Assembly (NCBI RefSeq): GCF_000014945.1
Contig: NC_008553.1
Coordinates: forward strand, 62,001-126,000
DNA from: Methanothrix thermoacetophila PT
GTDB lineage: Archaea > Halobacteriota > Methanosarcinia > Methanotrichales > Methanotrichaceae
Length of the DNA stretch: 64,000 bases
Direction of reading: 5' to 3'
Program-made: the position numbers and the translations under genes
Shown here: one piece after another, positions 19,214 to 27,352 of the stretch
Position numbering within the stretch: the stretch's first letter is position 1
How the letters are laid out: each line of letters begins with the position of its first letter
The notes under the pieces: model-generated
Database searches by the model: none
Told to the model about the DNA's origin: nothing
The model's input: the letters and a program-made list of their open reading frames with translations, nothing else

Positions 19214-19831
19214 CTAGTTCACCCTGATGACCTTCAGCAGGGAGCAGACCGGCACGCCTGCAATGCTGTCAATACCCTTCTTGTCGATCAGCACCGCTAT
19301 GACATTTGTCTTAGCGCCGCGGTCATCCAGGTACGCGACCGCCTCCTCTAGAGTCCTGCCAGATGTTATCACATCATCCACGATGACGCACTCCCTCCCG
19401 CTGACATCTGAAAAGTTCGTGCTCAGGTTTCCATGGGGTTTGACGTCCTGTGATGCCATCTGCTTTGTGGGCATGTATACCGCAAGTCCAACACCCATGT
19501 GGTCCGCGACCATGCTCGCGAGTGGCACGCCGCTCAGCGCCACACCCACGACAATATCGATGTCAAGCTCCTTTTCGTCCAGGATATCGAATATCATCTC
19601 TGTGAGCGCCTGCGCTATGTGGCTCAGCCTGTAGGCGCTCCTTCCTATCATCGACCAGTCCACTGAGATGTCCTTCGGTCCGGGGACTGTGGCGCGCTCG
19701 GCATGCGTGAGAAGCCAGGTGATGGTCTCCCTCGAGACGTTCAGCTCCTCAGATATCTGCCCCTCTGAAAGACCTTCGGACTTGAGTTCAGTTGCTTTCT
19801 TTATGAGGTCCTCTATACTCTTCATGATCAT
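19214..19831 (-). CDS. gfcR: GfcR-type regulator, HTH plus orotate PRTase-like domain
   Basis: 205 aa. An N-terminal helix-turn-helix (about 5-40: LKSEGLSEGQISEELNVSRET) is joined to a phosphoribosyltransferase fold carrying the PRPP loop CVIVDDVITSGRTLEEAV. In haloarchaea the homologue GfcR regulates sugar catabolism and binds phosphorylated metabolites rather than making orotidylate; the role here is inferred. ATG 19831 overlaps the nob1 stop by 4 bases and has AGGAG nine bases upstream; ATG 19825 is the alternative. The pair nob1-gfcR is translationally coupled. Confidence 0.9.
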   Translation of the reverse strand: MIMKSIEDLIKKATELKSEGLSEGQISEELNVSRETITWLLTHAERATVPGPKDISVDWSMIGRSAYRLSHIAQALTEMIFDILDEKELDIDIVVGVALSGVPLASMVADHMGVGLAVYMPTKQMASQDVKPHGNLSTNFSDVSGRECVIVDDVITSGRTLEEAVAYLDDRGAKTNVIAVLIDKKGIDSIAGVPVCSLLKVIRVN

Positions 19832-20277
19832 ACCTTCTTTCTCCTTTTAGGTGGTGTTCCGCATACAGGGCAGAGATCTCCCTCAAAAGCTCTGCCGCAT
19901 CCGGGACATCTCTGTGTGCGCTTTATGAAGCGCCTTATCCCGCGCTGGACGACCGGCTCGACCCTGAGACCCAGATGAACTGCGACATTCTGGAGGGCAT
20001 AATCGTCTGTAGCAATAGCTGCGTCATACTCAATGGCCTTTGCAAGGACCTCCAGATCTGTCTGTGAGAGCCTGCAAAGATCTCCCGTATCTCTTGCTGC
20101 CTCTGTCGCCCTTTTCAGGGTCTCTTTTGTAGGAGGTTCTATCCTCACATCTGAGATCTGCAGCTTGATTCTCGAGCGGATATCCTTGAGCTCCTGCTCC
20201 ACAGCAGGAACCGTGATCACCTCCCCCTTCAGCGGCTTTCCAAGTATGAACACAGAGGCATCTGCAACTATATACAC
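19828..20277 (-). CDS. nob1: rRNA maturation endonuclease Nob1
   Basis: 149 aa. PIN domain (YIVADASVFILGK; SQTDLEVLAKAIE; ATDDYALQNVA supply the acidic metal ligands) followed by a zinc ribbon (CPGCGRAFEGDLCPVCG) and a basic tail (PPKRRKKV). The family cleaves the 3' end of 16S rRNA in the pre-40S/30S particle. Start ATG 20277. Upstream is a long repeat-filled gap; downstream gfcR overlaps by 4 bases. Confidence 0.95.
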   Translation of the reverse strand: MYIVADASVFILGKPLKGEVITVPAVEQELKDIRSRIKLQISDVRIEPPTKETLKRATEAARDTGDLCRLSQTDLEVLAKAIEYDAAIATDDYALQNVAVHLGLRVEPVVQRGIRRFIKRTQRCPGCGRAFEGDLCPVCGTPPKRRKKV

Positions 20278-20431
20278 ATTGGTATCATCAAGCTAATAGT
20301 ACTTGGACTTTTTCAGTAGCCATGCTGGCTCATCCCTATGATTCGGTGGATCAGTAATCTTGCATCTGAGGAGGGTGATTGATTCCGGTTGTACAGAAGC
20401 CCGCCTCTCCGACGATTCGACCAAATCAGCC

Positions 20432-20500
20432 TTGCATCGAAAATCTTGCCCGGAACCCGGTTGTGCTGATCAGCGGTGCCAAAAAGCAGTAATCTAGGAT
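20432..20500 (+). repeat. dispersed repeat C, copy 2
   Basis: TTGCATCGAAAATCTTGCC, then CGGTTGTGCTGATCAGCGGT and GCAGTAATC. It is nearly collinear with 27353-27420 (TTGCATCGAAAATCTAGCC ... CGGTTATGTCGATCAGTAGT ... ACAGTAATC) and with the reverse strand of 13983-14044. Confidence 0.75.
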
Positions 20501-20519
20501 GTATCGATGGCAGTAGTCC

Positions 20520-20593
20520 TTTCGAGACGAGTTCGTTATAACAGGAATCCTCGCACATATCTTGAGCAGGTTTACGGAGAACTCGTCTCGAAA
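20520..20593. repeat. perfect 15-bp inverted repeat
   Basis: TTTCGAGACGAGTTC (20520-20534) and GAACTCGTCTCGAAA (20579-20593) are exact reverse complements with a 44-nt loop. It directly abuts repeat B copy 2. It could be a MITE-like end pair or a structured RNA; no T-run follows. Confidence 0.8.
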
Positions 20594-20677
20594 CTATTTC
20601 GCTCATATGTGCGTGGCAACTTGTAGGACATGCGATGTGTTTGGTGATAGCAATCATTCATTCGACACGAACGCATA
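20594..20677 (-). repeat. dispersed repeat B, copy 2
   Basis: Read on the minus strand: TATGCGTTCGTGTCGAATGA, ACACATCGCATGTCC and CACGCACATATGAGCGAA, matching 22998-23086 block for block. Confidence 0.75.
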
Positions 20678-20940
20678 GCATGACCACTGCTACTTCGGGC
20701 AAGTCATCAAATGGATAAGAGCGAACTATTTAAGCAATGATGCTGATCTGCATCGATCCTGGCGGAAATAATCCACATGAAATACAATCCACATATCAAT
20801 ACGCCTGGAAATTTTGAGACGACTTCATACACAAGAGCGATTGTGTGCTGCACAGCAGGTCATGGCTCCAGAGCGCAACTGATAGTGTGATCAGGAAAAT
20901 ATTAGTACGTCTCCACAGAAGAGTCATACCGGGTTACATT
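20678..20940. other. upstream region of cbiQ
   Basis: No gene supported. GATAAGAGCGAACTATTTAAG (about 20714-20734) and ACACAAGAGCGATTGTGTG (about 20830-20848) look like fragments of repeat B. The second half is probably the cbiQ leader. Confidence 0.35.
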
Positions 20941-21873
20941 ATGATACCTGATTGGATGAAGAGCGTCAGCCTCGCGCATGAGAAGTTTGCTCCTCCACCA
21001 CCTGCTAGGAAGGACTTTGTCAAAAAGACGATAGATGGCATTATCGCCTTCTTCCAGGAGGCGATGACAACTGAGGAGATCTCCTCCAGAAGAGGCCTTC
21101 TGCAGAGCCTAGACCCCAGGATCAAGCTGATCTCGATGCTCTCCCTGATATTCGCAATAAGTATGACTAAAAACCTTGAGATTATAGCTTTATTTTATCT
21201 TATGACATTAATTTTCGCATATTTGAGCTCAATAAGTATAGTGTTTTTTGTAAAAAGAGTGTGGTTATTCATACCGATATTCACAGGTGTGATAGCTATC
21301 CCCATGACGCTCAACATCTTTCTACCAGGGGATGTGCTTATACCTCTGGTGGATCTCGGCCAGCGCGCCCACATCGGGCCCTTCGCGATGCCAGAGAGCA
21401 TATACATAACATCTCAGGGCACCAGAGCGGCGGTTCTCTTCACCATTCGGGTTGCAGCATGTGTGTCTGCAGTCGTCCTGCTGTTTCTCACAACCCCGCA
21501 GAGGGCTCTCTTCAAATCCCTCAGGTCCATTGGCGTGCCGAAGGTCTATGTTCTCACGCTCGAGATGGCCAACAGATACATTTTTCTCTTCATGGAGATG
21601 GTCAGGGATCTCTACATCGCGAAGAGGAGCAGGACCATCAAAAGCAGAGGCACACTGGCGGAGCAGAGATGGGTTGGGGGGAGGATTGGCTATATGCTTA
21701 TAAAGGCGCTCGACATGAGCGAGAAGGTACACATGGCGATGATATCCAGAGGCTTCAGCGGCGATGTCAAACTAAGCTACGAATTCGCAATGCGTGGACG
21801 CGACTACATCGCTCTCGGGGTCTCGATGGTGATCTGCATCCTGCTCCTGACGCAAGGAATTGTGAATGCATGA
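20941..21873 (+). CDS. cbiQ: ECF transporter T component (CbiQ type)
   Basis: About 310 aa from ATG 20941 (MIPDWMKSVSLAHEKF); a longer frame to 20845 adds residues unlike the family. After a cytoplasmic N-terminus, membrane segments run from about residue 65 (LISMLSLIFAISM...). Two Ala-Arg-Gly-type coupling motifs are seen as AKRSRTIKSRG and AMISRGFSG, which clamp the ATPase subunits. It couples ATP hydrolysis to uptake of Ni2+/Co2+ by CbiM. CbiO overlaps its stop by 4 bases, while CbiM/CbiN are at 44258-45280. Confidence 0.92.
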   Translation: MIPDWMKSVSLAHEKFAPPPPARKDFVKKTIDGIIAFFQEAMTTEEISSRRGLLQSLDPRIKLISMLSLIFAISMTKNLEIIALFYLMTLIFAYLSSISIVFFVKRVWLFIPIFTGVIAIPMTLNIFLPGDVLIPLVDLGQRAHIGPFAMPESIYITSQGTRAAVLFTIRVAACVSAVVLLFLTTPQRALFKSLRSIGVPKVYVLTLEMANRYIFLFMEMVRDLYIAKRSRTIKSRGTLAEQRWVGGRIGYMLIKALDMSEKVHMAMISRGFSGDVKLSYEFAMRGRDYIALGVSMVICILLLTQGIVNA

Positions 21874-22718
21874 GATGGTCTGAAATGAACGTGATATTCG
21901 ATCTGCGAAATGTATCATACATCTACAACGGCAGGTTGAAGGCGCTGGAGGACATAAATCTGAGAATCAGCCAGGGGGAGCAGGTCGCACTACTGGGTGC
22001 TAACGGCTCGGGGAAGTCGACGCTTCTGGCCATAATTGACGCTCTCATATATCCAACATCAGGCCAGTATTATGCATTCGGAACTCATGTGAATGAGGAG
22101 ATATTTGGCACGCTTAAGGATAACGAGTTCAAGCGTTTCTTCCGGAGCAAGGTGGGATTCGTCTTCCAGAACCCCGATGTTCAGCTCTTCTCATCCACAG
22201 TCTTCGATGAGATAGCATTCGGCCCCCACCAGCTGGATATGCCGATGGAGGAAGTCGGGAGGAGGGTGGAGGAGCTGATGGAGATGCTCGGCATATCAAA
22301 ACTCAGAAACAGGGCGCCTCACACGCTCAGCGGCGGCGAGAAGAAAAAGGTCTGCATAGCATCTGTGCTCGCGACAAATCCGGACGTGCTTCTGCTCGAT
22401 GAGCCGACAGCCGGGCTTGATCCGCGCAGCCAGCTTTGGCTGATCGAGCTTTTGAACGAACTCGCAAGCTGCGGAAAGACGATCATCACTGCCACACACG
22501 ACCTGGACATCATAGATAAAATAAGCAGGAGGGCAATCGTCATAGGTGAGAACCACAGGGTTGTCGTGGATAGAGGTGTTGATGATGTCCTGAATGATAT
22601 CGATCTGCTCCTGGAGACTAATCTCATCCATGAGCACATGCACCGCCATGGCAGGCTGATCCACAGGCATCCACACGCACACAGAGACGAGCACGCTCAT
22701 AGCCACATTCACGAATGA
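21870..22718 (+). CDS. cbiO: ECF transporter ATPase (CbiO type)
   Basis: 282 aa from ATG 21870, overlapping the cbiQ stop (ATGA); ATG 21885 is an alternative. Walker A LLGANGSGKSTLL, Q-loop FVFQNPDVQLF, signature TLSGGEKKKVCIASVLA, Walker B DVLLLDEPTAGLDP, switch TATHDL. The last 30 residues are very His-rich (HEHMHRHGRLIHRHPHAHRD then HAHSHIHE), as expected of a nickel/cobalt handling subunit, where they may buffer metal. The open frame extends upstream inside cbiQ, but that part is a shadow. Confidence 0.94.
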   Translation: MRWSEMNVIFDLRNVSYIYNGRLKALEDINLRISQGEQVALLGANGSGKSTLLAIIDALIYPTSGQYYAFGTHVNEEIFGTLKDNEFKRFFRSKVGFVFQNPDVQLFSSTVFDEIAFGPHQLDMPMEEVGRRVEELMEMLGISKLRNRAPHTLSGGEKKKVCIASVLATNPDVLLLDEPTAGLDPRSQLWLIELLNELASCGKTIITATHDLDIIDKISRRAIVIGENHRVVVDRGVDDVLNDIDLLLETNLIHEHMHRHGRLIHRHPHAHRDEHAHSHIHE

Positions 22719-22771
22719 GGCTGTGTGGATGATCGGGTGAAAGAGGGGCGTCAGGCGTGTGTCGTGTGTAT

Positions 22772-22880
22772 CGTGCACAAATCCTGCACTAGATGGGCTG
22801 TCGAGCCTTCATTGGAATTATCAAGAGGGGTTCTGTCGTCGGAACGTGCACAAATCCTGCACTAGATGGGCTGTCGAGCC
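22772..22880. repeat. CRISPR-like single-spacer unit 3
   Basis: Two identical 36-bp copies (22772-22807, 22845-22880) flank a 37-bp spacer (22808-22844). The copy contains the internal palindrome GTGCA-CAAATCC-TGCAC and ends GGGCTGTCGAGCC. Period 73 bp. The identity of the repeats suggests it is the youngest of the six units. Confidence 0.9.
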
Positions 22881-22896
22881 AGCCGAAGACTGGCTG

Positions 22897-22960
22897 AAGC
22901 CAGAAATCTGTGCCTTACTGTTTTTGGCTCTCAGAGGCACCTGATAATTACGTCTCTCAT
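22897..22960 (-). repeat. dispersed repeat A, degenerate copy
   Basis: The minus strand has CCAAAAACAGTAAGGCACAG and TTTCTGGCTT in the same order as the copy at 53149-53231. The terminal inverted ends are eroded. Confidence 0.5.
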
Positions 22961-22997
22961 CCATCTGATACTTTGCCCGGAGCGGCACCGGTCCTGG

Positions 22998-23086
22998 TAT
23001 GCATTCGCGGCGTATGAACGAGTGCTTTCAGCAACCACATCGCATGCCCTGCAAGTCGATACGCACATAAGAGCGAATCATTATTC
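22998..23086 (+). repeat. dispersed repeat B, copy 3
   Basis: TATGCATTCGCGGCGTATGA, ACGAGTGCTTTCAGCAACC, ACATCGCATGCCCTGCAAGT and ACGCACATAAGAGCGAATC, aligning with 17537-17625 and the reverse of 20594-20677. TTATTCGGACATG just after it resembles an end of repeat A. Confidence 0.75.
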
Positions 23087-23153
23087 GGACATGCCCGGAC
23101 CGCCAACCGTTACGATTATATGACGATGCCCATCACTACCATCTGTGATAGGT

Positions 23154-23276
23154 ATGTCATGGACGAAGAGCAAGAAGTACTCTGAGAAGGAGAGGATGAA
23201 GATCGAGAAGGGCTCTGGATTTGAGAAGTTCTGGACTCTGATATGCAACTGGCTCTGGAGGGCGATCTCCTGGTAG
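23154..23276 (+). CDS. possible 40-aa basic/aromatic small protein
   Basis: ATG 23154 to TAG 23276. The product starts MSWTKSKKYSEKERMKIEKG and ends with a Trp-rich hydrophobic stretch (FWTLICNWLWRAISW). G/C-ending codons resemble those of neighbouring genes, and a TATA-like GATTATATG lies about 40 bp upstream. The layout suggests a basic helix followed by a short membrane-active segment. No family recognised and no strong ribosome site, so it may not be translated. It lies 130 bp before the GTPase gene. Confidence 0.4.
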   Translation: MSWTKSKKYSEKERMKIEKGSGFEKFWTLICNWLWRAISW

Positions 23277-23406
23277 CTCCGGGAGATCGTGTGTTTTTCA
23301 GAACCTCATCGATATCATCGAAACTCTTTTAGTAGATACCATCATTCTCTGATCCTCAGGACATTGTTATGGTTATCCACAGAAGATCAGCTGTGGGGCT
23401 GGACCG

Positions 23407-24447
23407 ATGAGCATCGAGGAGGAGATCAGGGCTCTGGAGGAGGAGATCCTCAGAACGCAGAAGAACAAGGCGACTGAGCACCACATAGGTCGTCTCAAGG
23501 CGAAGATAGCCAGGCTGCGCGAGGAGCAGGAGAAACGCACAGCGTCCAGGGCGAAGAAAGGGAAAGGTGTCAGGAAGTCTGGCGACGCAACGGTCACACT
23601 TGTGGGTCCAGTGGGCGCTGGGAAGTCCACACTGGTGAGCAGGCTCACAGGAGCCAGGACCAGTGAGGACCCGTACTCCATGGAAATCACCCCCGGAATC
23701 CTGCAGCACAGAGGTGCCAAGATACAGATTCTGGACGTGCCTGACATAACGGTCTCTGGCGATGCATTATCCGCTGTAAGGGACTCTGATCTTGTGCTGC
23801 TCGTCACGGAACCGTATGGTGGACAGCTCGATCCCTACCTGAACAGGCTCTACCAGAGCGGTGTCCGCCTGAACCAAAATCCTCCTTCGGTTCTCATAAG
23901 AAAAACATCGAGAGGCGGCATAAGTGTGACGAGTACCGTCGACCCAGGAATAGATAAGGGATCGATTGAGGCCATACTCAGGGAGTACAAGATACACAGC
24001 GCAGATGTTCTGATAAGAGAGCGGCTCACACAGGAGAGGTTTATCGATGCTCTTGAGGCCAACAGGCGGTACATAAAGGCCATCCATGTGATGAACAAGG
24101 TGGACATCCTGGATCCAGATGAGCTGGAGTTCGATGGTGATGTGATACCGACCTCGGCCGTCGATGGCACAGGTCTCGAGAGATTGAAGGACGAGATATT
24201 CGAGCGGCTGGATCTAATAAGGATATTTATGAAACCCCAGGGAAAGCCGCCGGATCTAGACGAGCCCATGATAATGAGAAGGGGAGCTAACATAGGCGAC
24301 CTCTGTGACAGGATCCACAAGGACTTCAGGCAGCGGTTCAGGTACGCGACCGTGTGGGGATCATCTGCAAAACACAACGGCCAGCGTGCAGGTCTCGACC
24401 ACATTCTGAGCGATGGGGATATAGTGACAATTGTCCTGGAGAAGTGA
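23407..24447 (+). CDS. DRG-type GTPase with TGS domain
   Basis: 346 aa. A coiled-coil helical N-terminus (1-55) precedes the G domain: P-loop LVGPVGAGKSTLV, a G3 region LDVPDITVSGDA, and G4 HVMNKVDIL. A C-terminal TGS domain ends GLDHILSDGDIVTIVLEK, the usual close of archaeal DRG/Obg-like proteins. The family associates with ribosomes and translation factors. The G3 motif is unusual: the DxxG of typical DRG (DLPG) is replaced by DVPD, and the insert after it is shorter, so hydrolysis may be altered. Start ATG 23407. Confidence 0.88.
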   Translation: MSIEEEIRALEEEILRTQKNKATEHHIGRLKAKIARLREEQEKRTASRAKKGKGVRKSGDATVTLVGPVGAGKSTLVSRLTGARTSEDPYSMEITPGILQHRGAKIQILDVPDITVSGDALSAVRDSDLVLLVTEPYGGQLDPYLNRLYQSGVRLNQNPPSVLIRKTSRGGISVTSTVDPGIDKGSIEAILREYKIHSADVLIRERLTQERFIDALEANRRYIKAIHVMNKVDILDPDELEFDGDVIPTSAVDGTGLERLKDEIFERLDLIRIFMKPQGKPPDLDEPMIMRRGANIGDLCDRIHKDFRQRFRYATVWGSSAKHNGQRAGLDHILSDGDIVTIVLEK

Positions 24448-24632
24448 GGGGATTTCTCGGGCAAGCAGGTTTTGGGTCAGAGCAATCCCGCAAACCATAT
24501 ATTCGCATAAGACATATATAATAAAAGCTCCTAAAATTCATAGGCATCTCCTCAGCGGGATGGCCTGTGGATAGAACAGCAGAATCTGTGTTGGTGAGAA
24601 GCTGTTCAGATCGGTAGGGGAGGTAGAAAAAC

Positions 24633-25010
24633 ATGTGTGGATGTGGAGACAGGCATGGCGAGATAATGCGCTCGCTTGGGGATAAGATGGGTGGATATGT
24701 TCCAGAGACGCTCAAGGCGATATACGACCACAGGCCTGAGCTCATGGAGCTCATTGAGAGGCTTGACAGGGTGCTCCTGGAGGACGGCGCCCTCGACAAA
24801 AAGACGAAGAGGCTCATCGCGCTGGCCTGTGTTATAACGAGAATGTGCGAGGACTGTGTATACCCGCAGGCGAAGGTCGCCGTTAACTACGGCGCGACAA
24901 AGGATGAGATCCTCGAGACCCTGGAGATCTGCATGATCACAGGAGGCGTCCCGACCTTCTCGATCGCCAAGAACGGCATAAGCAGGCTGTTCAAGGAGAT
25001 GGAGGAGTAA
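24633..25010 (+). CDS. carboxymuconolactone decarboxylase / AhpD-like protein
   Basis: 125 aa. The helical core (ALDKKTKRLIALACVITRMC) and the CxxC of MCEDCVYPQAKVAVNYGATK match the AhpD-like redox fold, where the Cys pair acts as a thiol reductant; the His normally following the pair is replaced by Gln/Ala. An extra Cys pair opens the protein (MCGCGDRHGE). Start ATG 24633 follows GGGGAGGT. Thiol-based peroxide or radical detoxification is inferred, and the electron donor is unknown. TATA-like ACATATATAATAAAAGC lies about 120 bp upstream. Confidence 0.85.
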   Translation: MCGCGDRHGEIMRSLGDKMGGYVPETLKAIYDHRPELMELIERLDRVLLEDGALDKKTKRLIALACVITRMCEDCVYPQAKVAVNYGATKDEILETLEICMITGGVPTFSIAKNGISRLFKEMEE

Positions 25011-25151
25011 GCGCGGGTTGTGCTGTGAGGAGCCCGTCATGAACCTGCGTGCATATGCATGATGCCACACGAGCCTCACAGGCTCGCACGCACTGGAACT
25101 CTGTGATGCGCATTACCCGGGCGCAGCCGTTGCCGTTTATTTTTTGAGACT

Positions 25152-25955
25152 TTACAGAGACCTCACTTCCTTTATGCCCATCACATTCAGATCGAGGCTT
25201 GCCGCGATCTCCTCGAGCCTCCTGCGCTCATCCGAGCGGAAGGATTTGCCGTCGAGGTAGACGCCGGATGCCCCTGAGAGATCAGCCGCTTTCTTTATCG
25301 CCTCGACGTTGAGCATTGATGCCTGATACTTCGAGAACATGTGTCCGAACGCGACAGGTCTGGAGAGTATCAGCTCCGTCTGCCTCTGTACATAATGCCC
25401 TCCTCCAATTCCGAGAAGCACCGTTTCGTCGGCATGCGCCTCGTAGCTCTCCAGCTCGAGAATCGCCCTTGCGACGGCAGCTCCTGCTGCCGGATCGATC
25501 CAGTGCTGCTCGCATGAGCCAATCTCTGCGAAGAGGGATGGTGTGCGCAGATCCACAGGACCGTGGTGCGTGGCCTCAGCGGAGAGGCGAAATGTGGAGG
25601 GGGCGTGGCGCTGCAGGGCCATGAGCAGTTTTTTCAGGGCATACGGAGCTGGCCTGGAGAGCTCGAACGATCCCTCCCGAACAACACCGGTGAAGTGGCC
25701 TCCGAGCCACGGCACCGCCTCTTTCGATATGTGTCTGGATGCGAAGATGATCAGCCGGGGCGAGAGTCCGATGCGATCCAGCATATCTTCCAGGTTTCTG
25801 AGTCCCACAAGCTCGCCCTCGATGCACAGCATGCAGTAGCTCCTGTGAAACCTGAGAGTTCCCTCCTCATCCCACTCCGCGAGCTCGAGGAGCCTCGAAG
25901 CTATGTTCGAGCTGGCCGGATCAGAGGATGAGCAGATTATCACTACCTCGCTCAT
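25152..25955 (-). CDS. dtdA: D-aminoacyl-tRNA deacylase, archaeal type
   Basis: 267 aa. The family signature EATHHGPVDLRTPSLFAEIG and LLGIGGGHYVQRQTEL mark the zinc-dependent archaeal/plant enzyme (formerly GEK1-like). It cleaves D-amino acids from mischarged tRNA, preventing their loss to translation. The start ATG 25955 overlaps by 4 bases the stop of the winged-helix protein upstream, so translation is coupled. Complete length for the family. Confidence 0.95.
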   Translation of the reverse strand: MSEVVIICSSSDPASSNIASRLLELAEWDEEGTLRFHRSYCMLCIEGELVGLRNLEDMLDRIGLSPRLIIFASRHISKEAVPWLGGHFTGVVREGSFELSRPAPYALKKLLMALQRHAPSTFRLSAEATHHGPVDLRTPSLFAEIGSCEQHWIDPAAGAAVARAILELESYEAHADETVLLGIGGGHYVQRQTELILSRPVAFGHMFSKYQASMLNVEAIKKAADLSGASGVYLDGKSFRSDERRRLEEIAASLDLNVMGIKEVRSL

Positions 25956-26983
25956 ATCTCCTTTTCAATCCCGAGCATCTCAGCAACAGCAGGTGCGTAG
26001 TCGAGCTTCAACACTTTCAGCGATCTCAGTGGCATTATTACCATATATGGTCTGCCGTCTATGAGATCCCTCTCAAATGCGCTGTTAACGAACGCATCCA
26101 TTCCGTCCTTGAGATCTGAGAAGCTAGAGGAGAGAATCGCGCCGCAGACGTCTCCGGGCTGCATGTAGCAGAAGAGCTGCGACCCCATCATGCTCAGCAG
26201 AGATCCAGCATCATGGTAGCTCACATTCTGCCTCATGCGGATATGATATAAGCACATGAGCTCACAGCATATCCTCTCCCATTCGACATGCGCCTCTCTG
26301 AGAAGGATGTTGGCATCGAAGAACCTGCTTCTCTTCCCGGATATTGTCGGCCTCGAGATCCCCGTTCTCTTTGAAAGCTCCAGGTCTGACAGGTTCGGGT
26401 ATTTGACGAAGGCGTAAAGTGTGAGCCTGTCCTTCTCAGACAATTTTAGGGCATCCATAGGCATCAGTGAGAGAGGGGCAGGTGCAACATCTCTTCTATC
26501 AAGCCCGAATATCTTGCTTACTGCTGCAGGAACATTGTACTGATAGCTCGCAAGCTCCACACAGAGATGCACGCATATGAAATCCTCAAGCACGCCGTTC
26601 TGTCGGTATCCGCTCAGAATACTTTCAGCTCTTTTTTTAAACTCTGTCAGGTTTCTCGAGTAAACCAGGGAGAACGCATCTGTAGCTGTTGCGATACAAT
26701 AGACACAGCTGGGGCTCAGGATCCATTCAGAAATGGATTCCCTGCCACCGACCCCTGGAGAGAAGCGCATGAAGACCACGCTGAGGATCTCGGCGCCCAG
26801 CGCCCCACCTGCTGGAACATTCAGAAGCCTTATGAGCTGCCAGTCTCGAAACTTGCGTTTGCTCTTGAATATCGTGGATCTGTCTACATCAATAAGGGAA
26901 GCGAGATCGATGTCACTGAGCCCGGGATATCTGGCCAGGCCGTAGAGCACCAGCTTCTCTTTTGATGTTAATTTAATCTCCAT
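25952..26983 (-). CDS. duplicated winged-helix protein, regulator-like
   Basis: 343 aa from ATG 26983 (MEIKLTSKEKLVLYGLARYP). A frame start at 26998 is possible, but a TATA box at 27009-27018 puts the transcript start close to 26985, which favours 26983. Two helix-turn-helix segments are clear internal duplicates: LTSKEKLVLYGLARYPGLSD...STIFKSKRKF and LSEKDRLTLYAFVKYPNLSD...TISGKRSRF, about 180 residues apart, each followed by a mixed domain rich in Cys/Met (CIATATDAFSL; CCELMCLYHI). DNA binding is inferred from the HTH pair. dtdA overlaps by 4 bases. The family is not recognised by name. Confidence 0.8.
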   Translation of the reverse strand: MEIKLTSKEKLVLYGLARYPGLSDIDLASLIDVDRSTIFKSKRKFRDWQLIRLLNVPAGGALGAEILSVVFMRFSPGVGGRESISEWILSPSCVYCIATATDAFSLVYSRNLTEFKKRAESILSGYRQNGVLEDFICVHLCVELASYQYNVPAAVSKIFGLDRRDVAPAPLSLMPMDALKLSEKDRLTLYAFVKYPNLSDLELSKRTGISRPTISGKRSRFFDANILLREAHVEWERICCELMCLYHIRMRQNVSYHDAGSLLSMMGSQLFCYMQPGDVCGAILSSSFSDLKDGMDAFVNSAFERDLIDGRPYMVIMPLRSLKVLKLDYAPAVAEMLGIEKEI

Positions 26984-27008
26984 TTGATGGAAATACATTT
27001 TTTTAACT

Positions 27009-27018
27009 ATTTATAGGT
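27009..27018 (-). promoter_or_regulatory. TATA box, likely leaderless promoter
   Basis: Minus strand CCTATAAATAGTTAAAAAAA. Standard archaeal spacing of about 25 bp from the box puts +1 within a few bases of ATG 26983. Confidence 0.6.
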
Positions 27019-27093
27019 TACCTAATCGCTTGCATCCCCACAATGTTGCCCTTATATTTGATAGCTTTTCCACGTGGAAGTAACTTTCATACT

Positions 27094-27200
27094 GTATCCA
27101 GCGTTTACATGAAAACACGACATGAAGGTTCATAGCCGAGTGTTGCCGTATCGGCCCAGAGGAGGTATCCAGCGTTTGCCATGAAACCACGACATGAAGG
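27094..27200. repeat. CRISPR-like single-spacer unit 4
   Basis: Direct copies of 35 and 36 bp (27094-27128, 27165-27200; one indel and two substitutions) flank a 36-bp spacer (27129-27164). Copies begin GTATCCAGCGTTT and end CACGACATGAAGG. Period 71 bp. Confidence 0.8.
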
Positions 27201-27352
27201 AGTTAGCTGCATGTATCGGACACGTTTTTGAAAGAAACCGGTCTGCATCACAAACGCTTTCATCCTTTTGGCATGCCACTATTGGTGCATGCAGGGTTCC
27301 AGTGGATTTGTGCAGTCTATTTTCAGACGTAAACACAGCAACTGCCTCAAAA

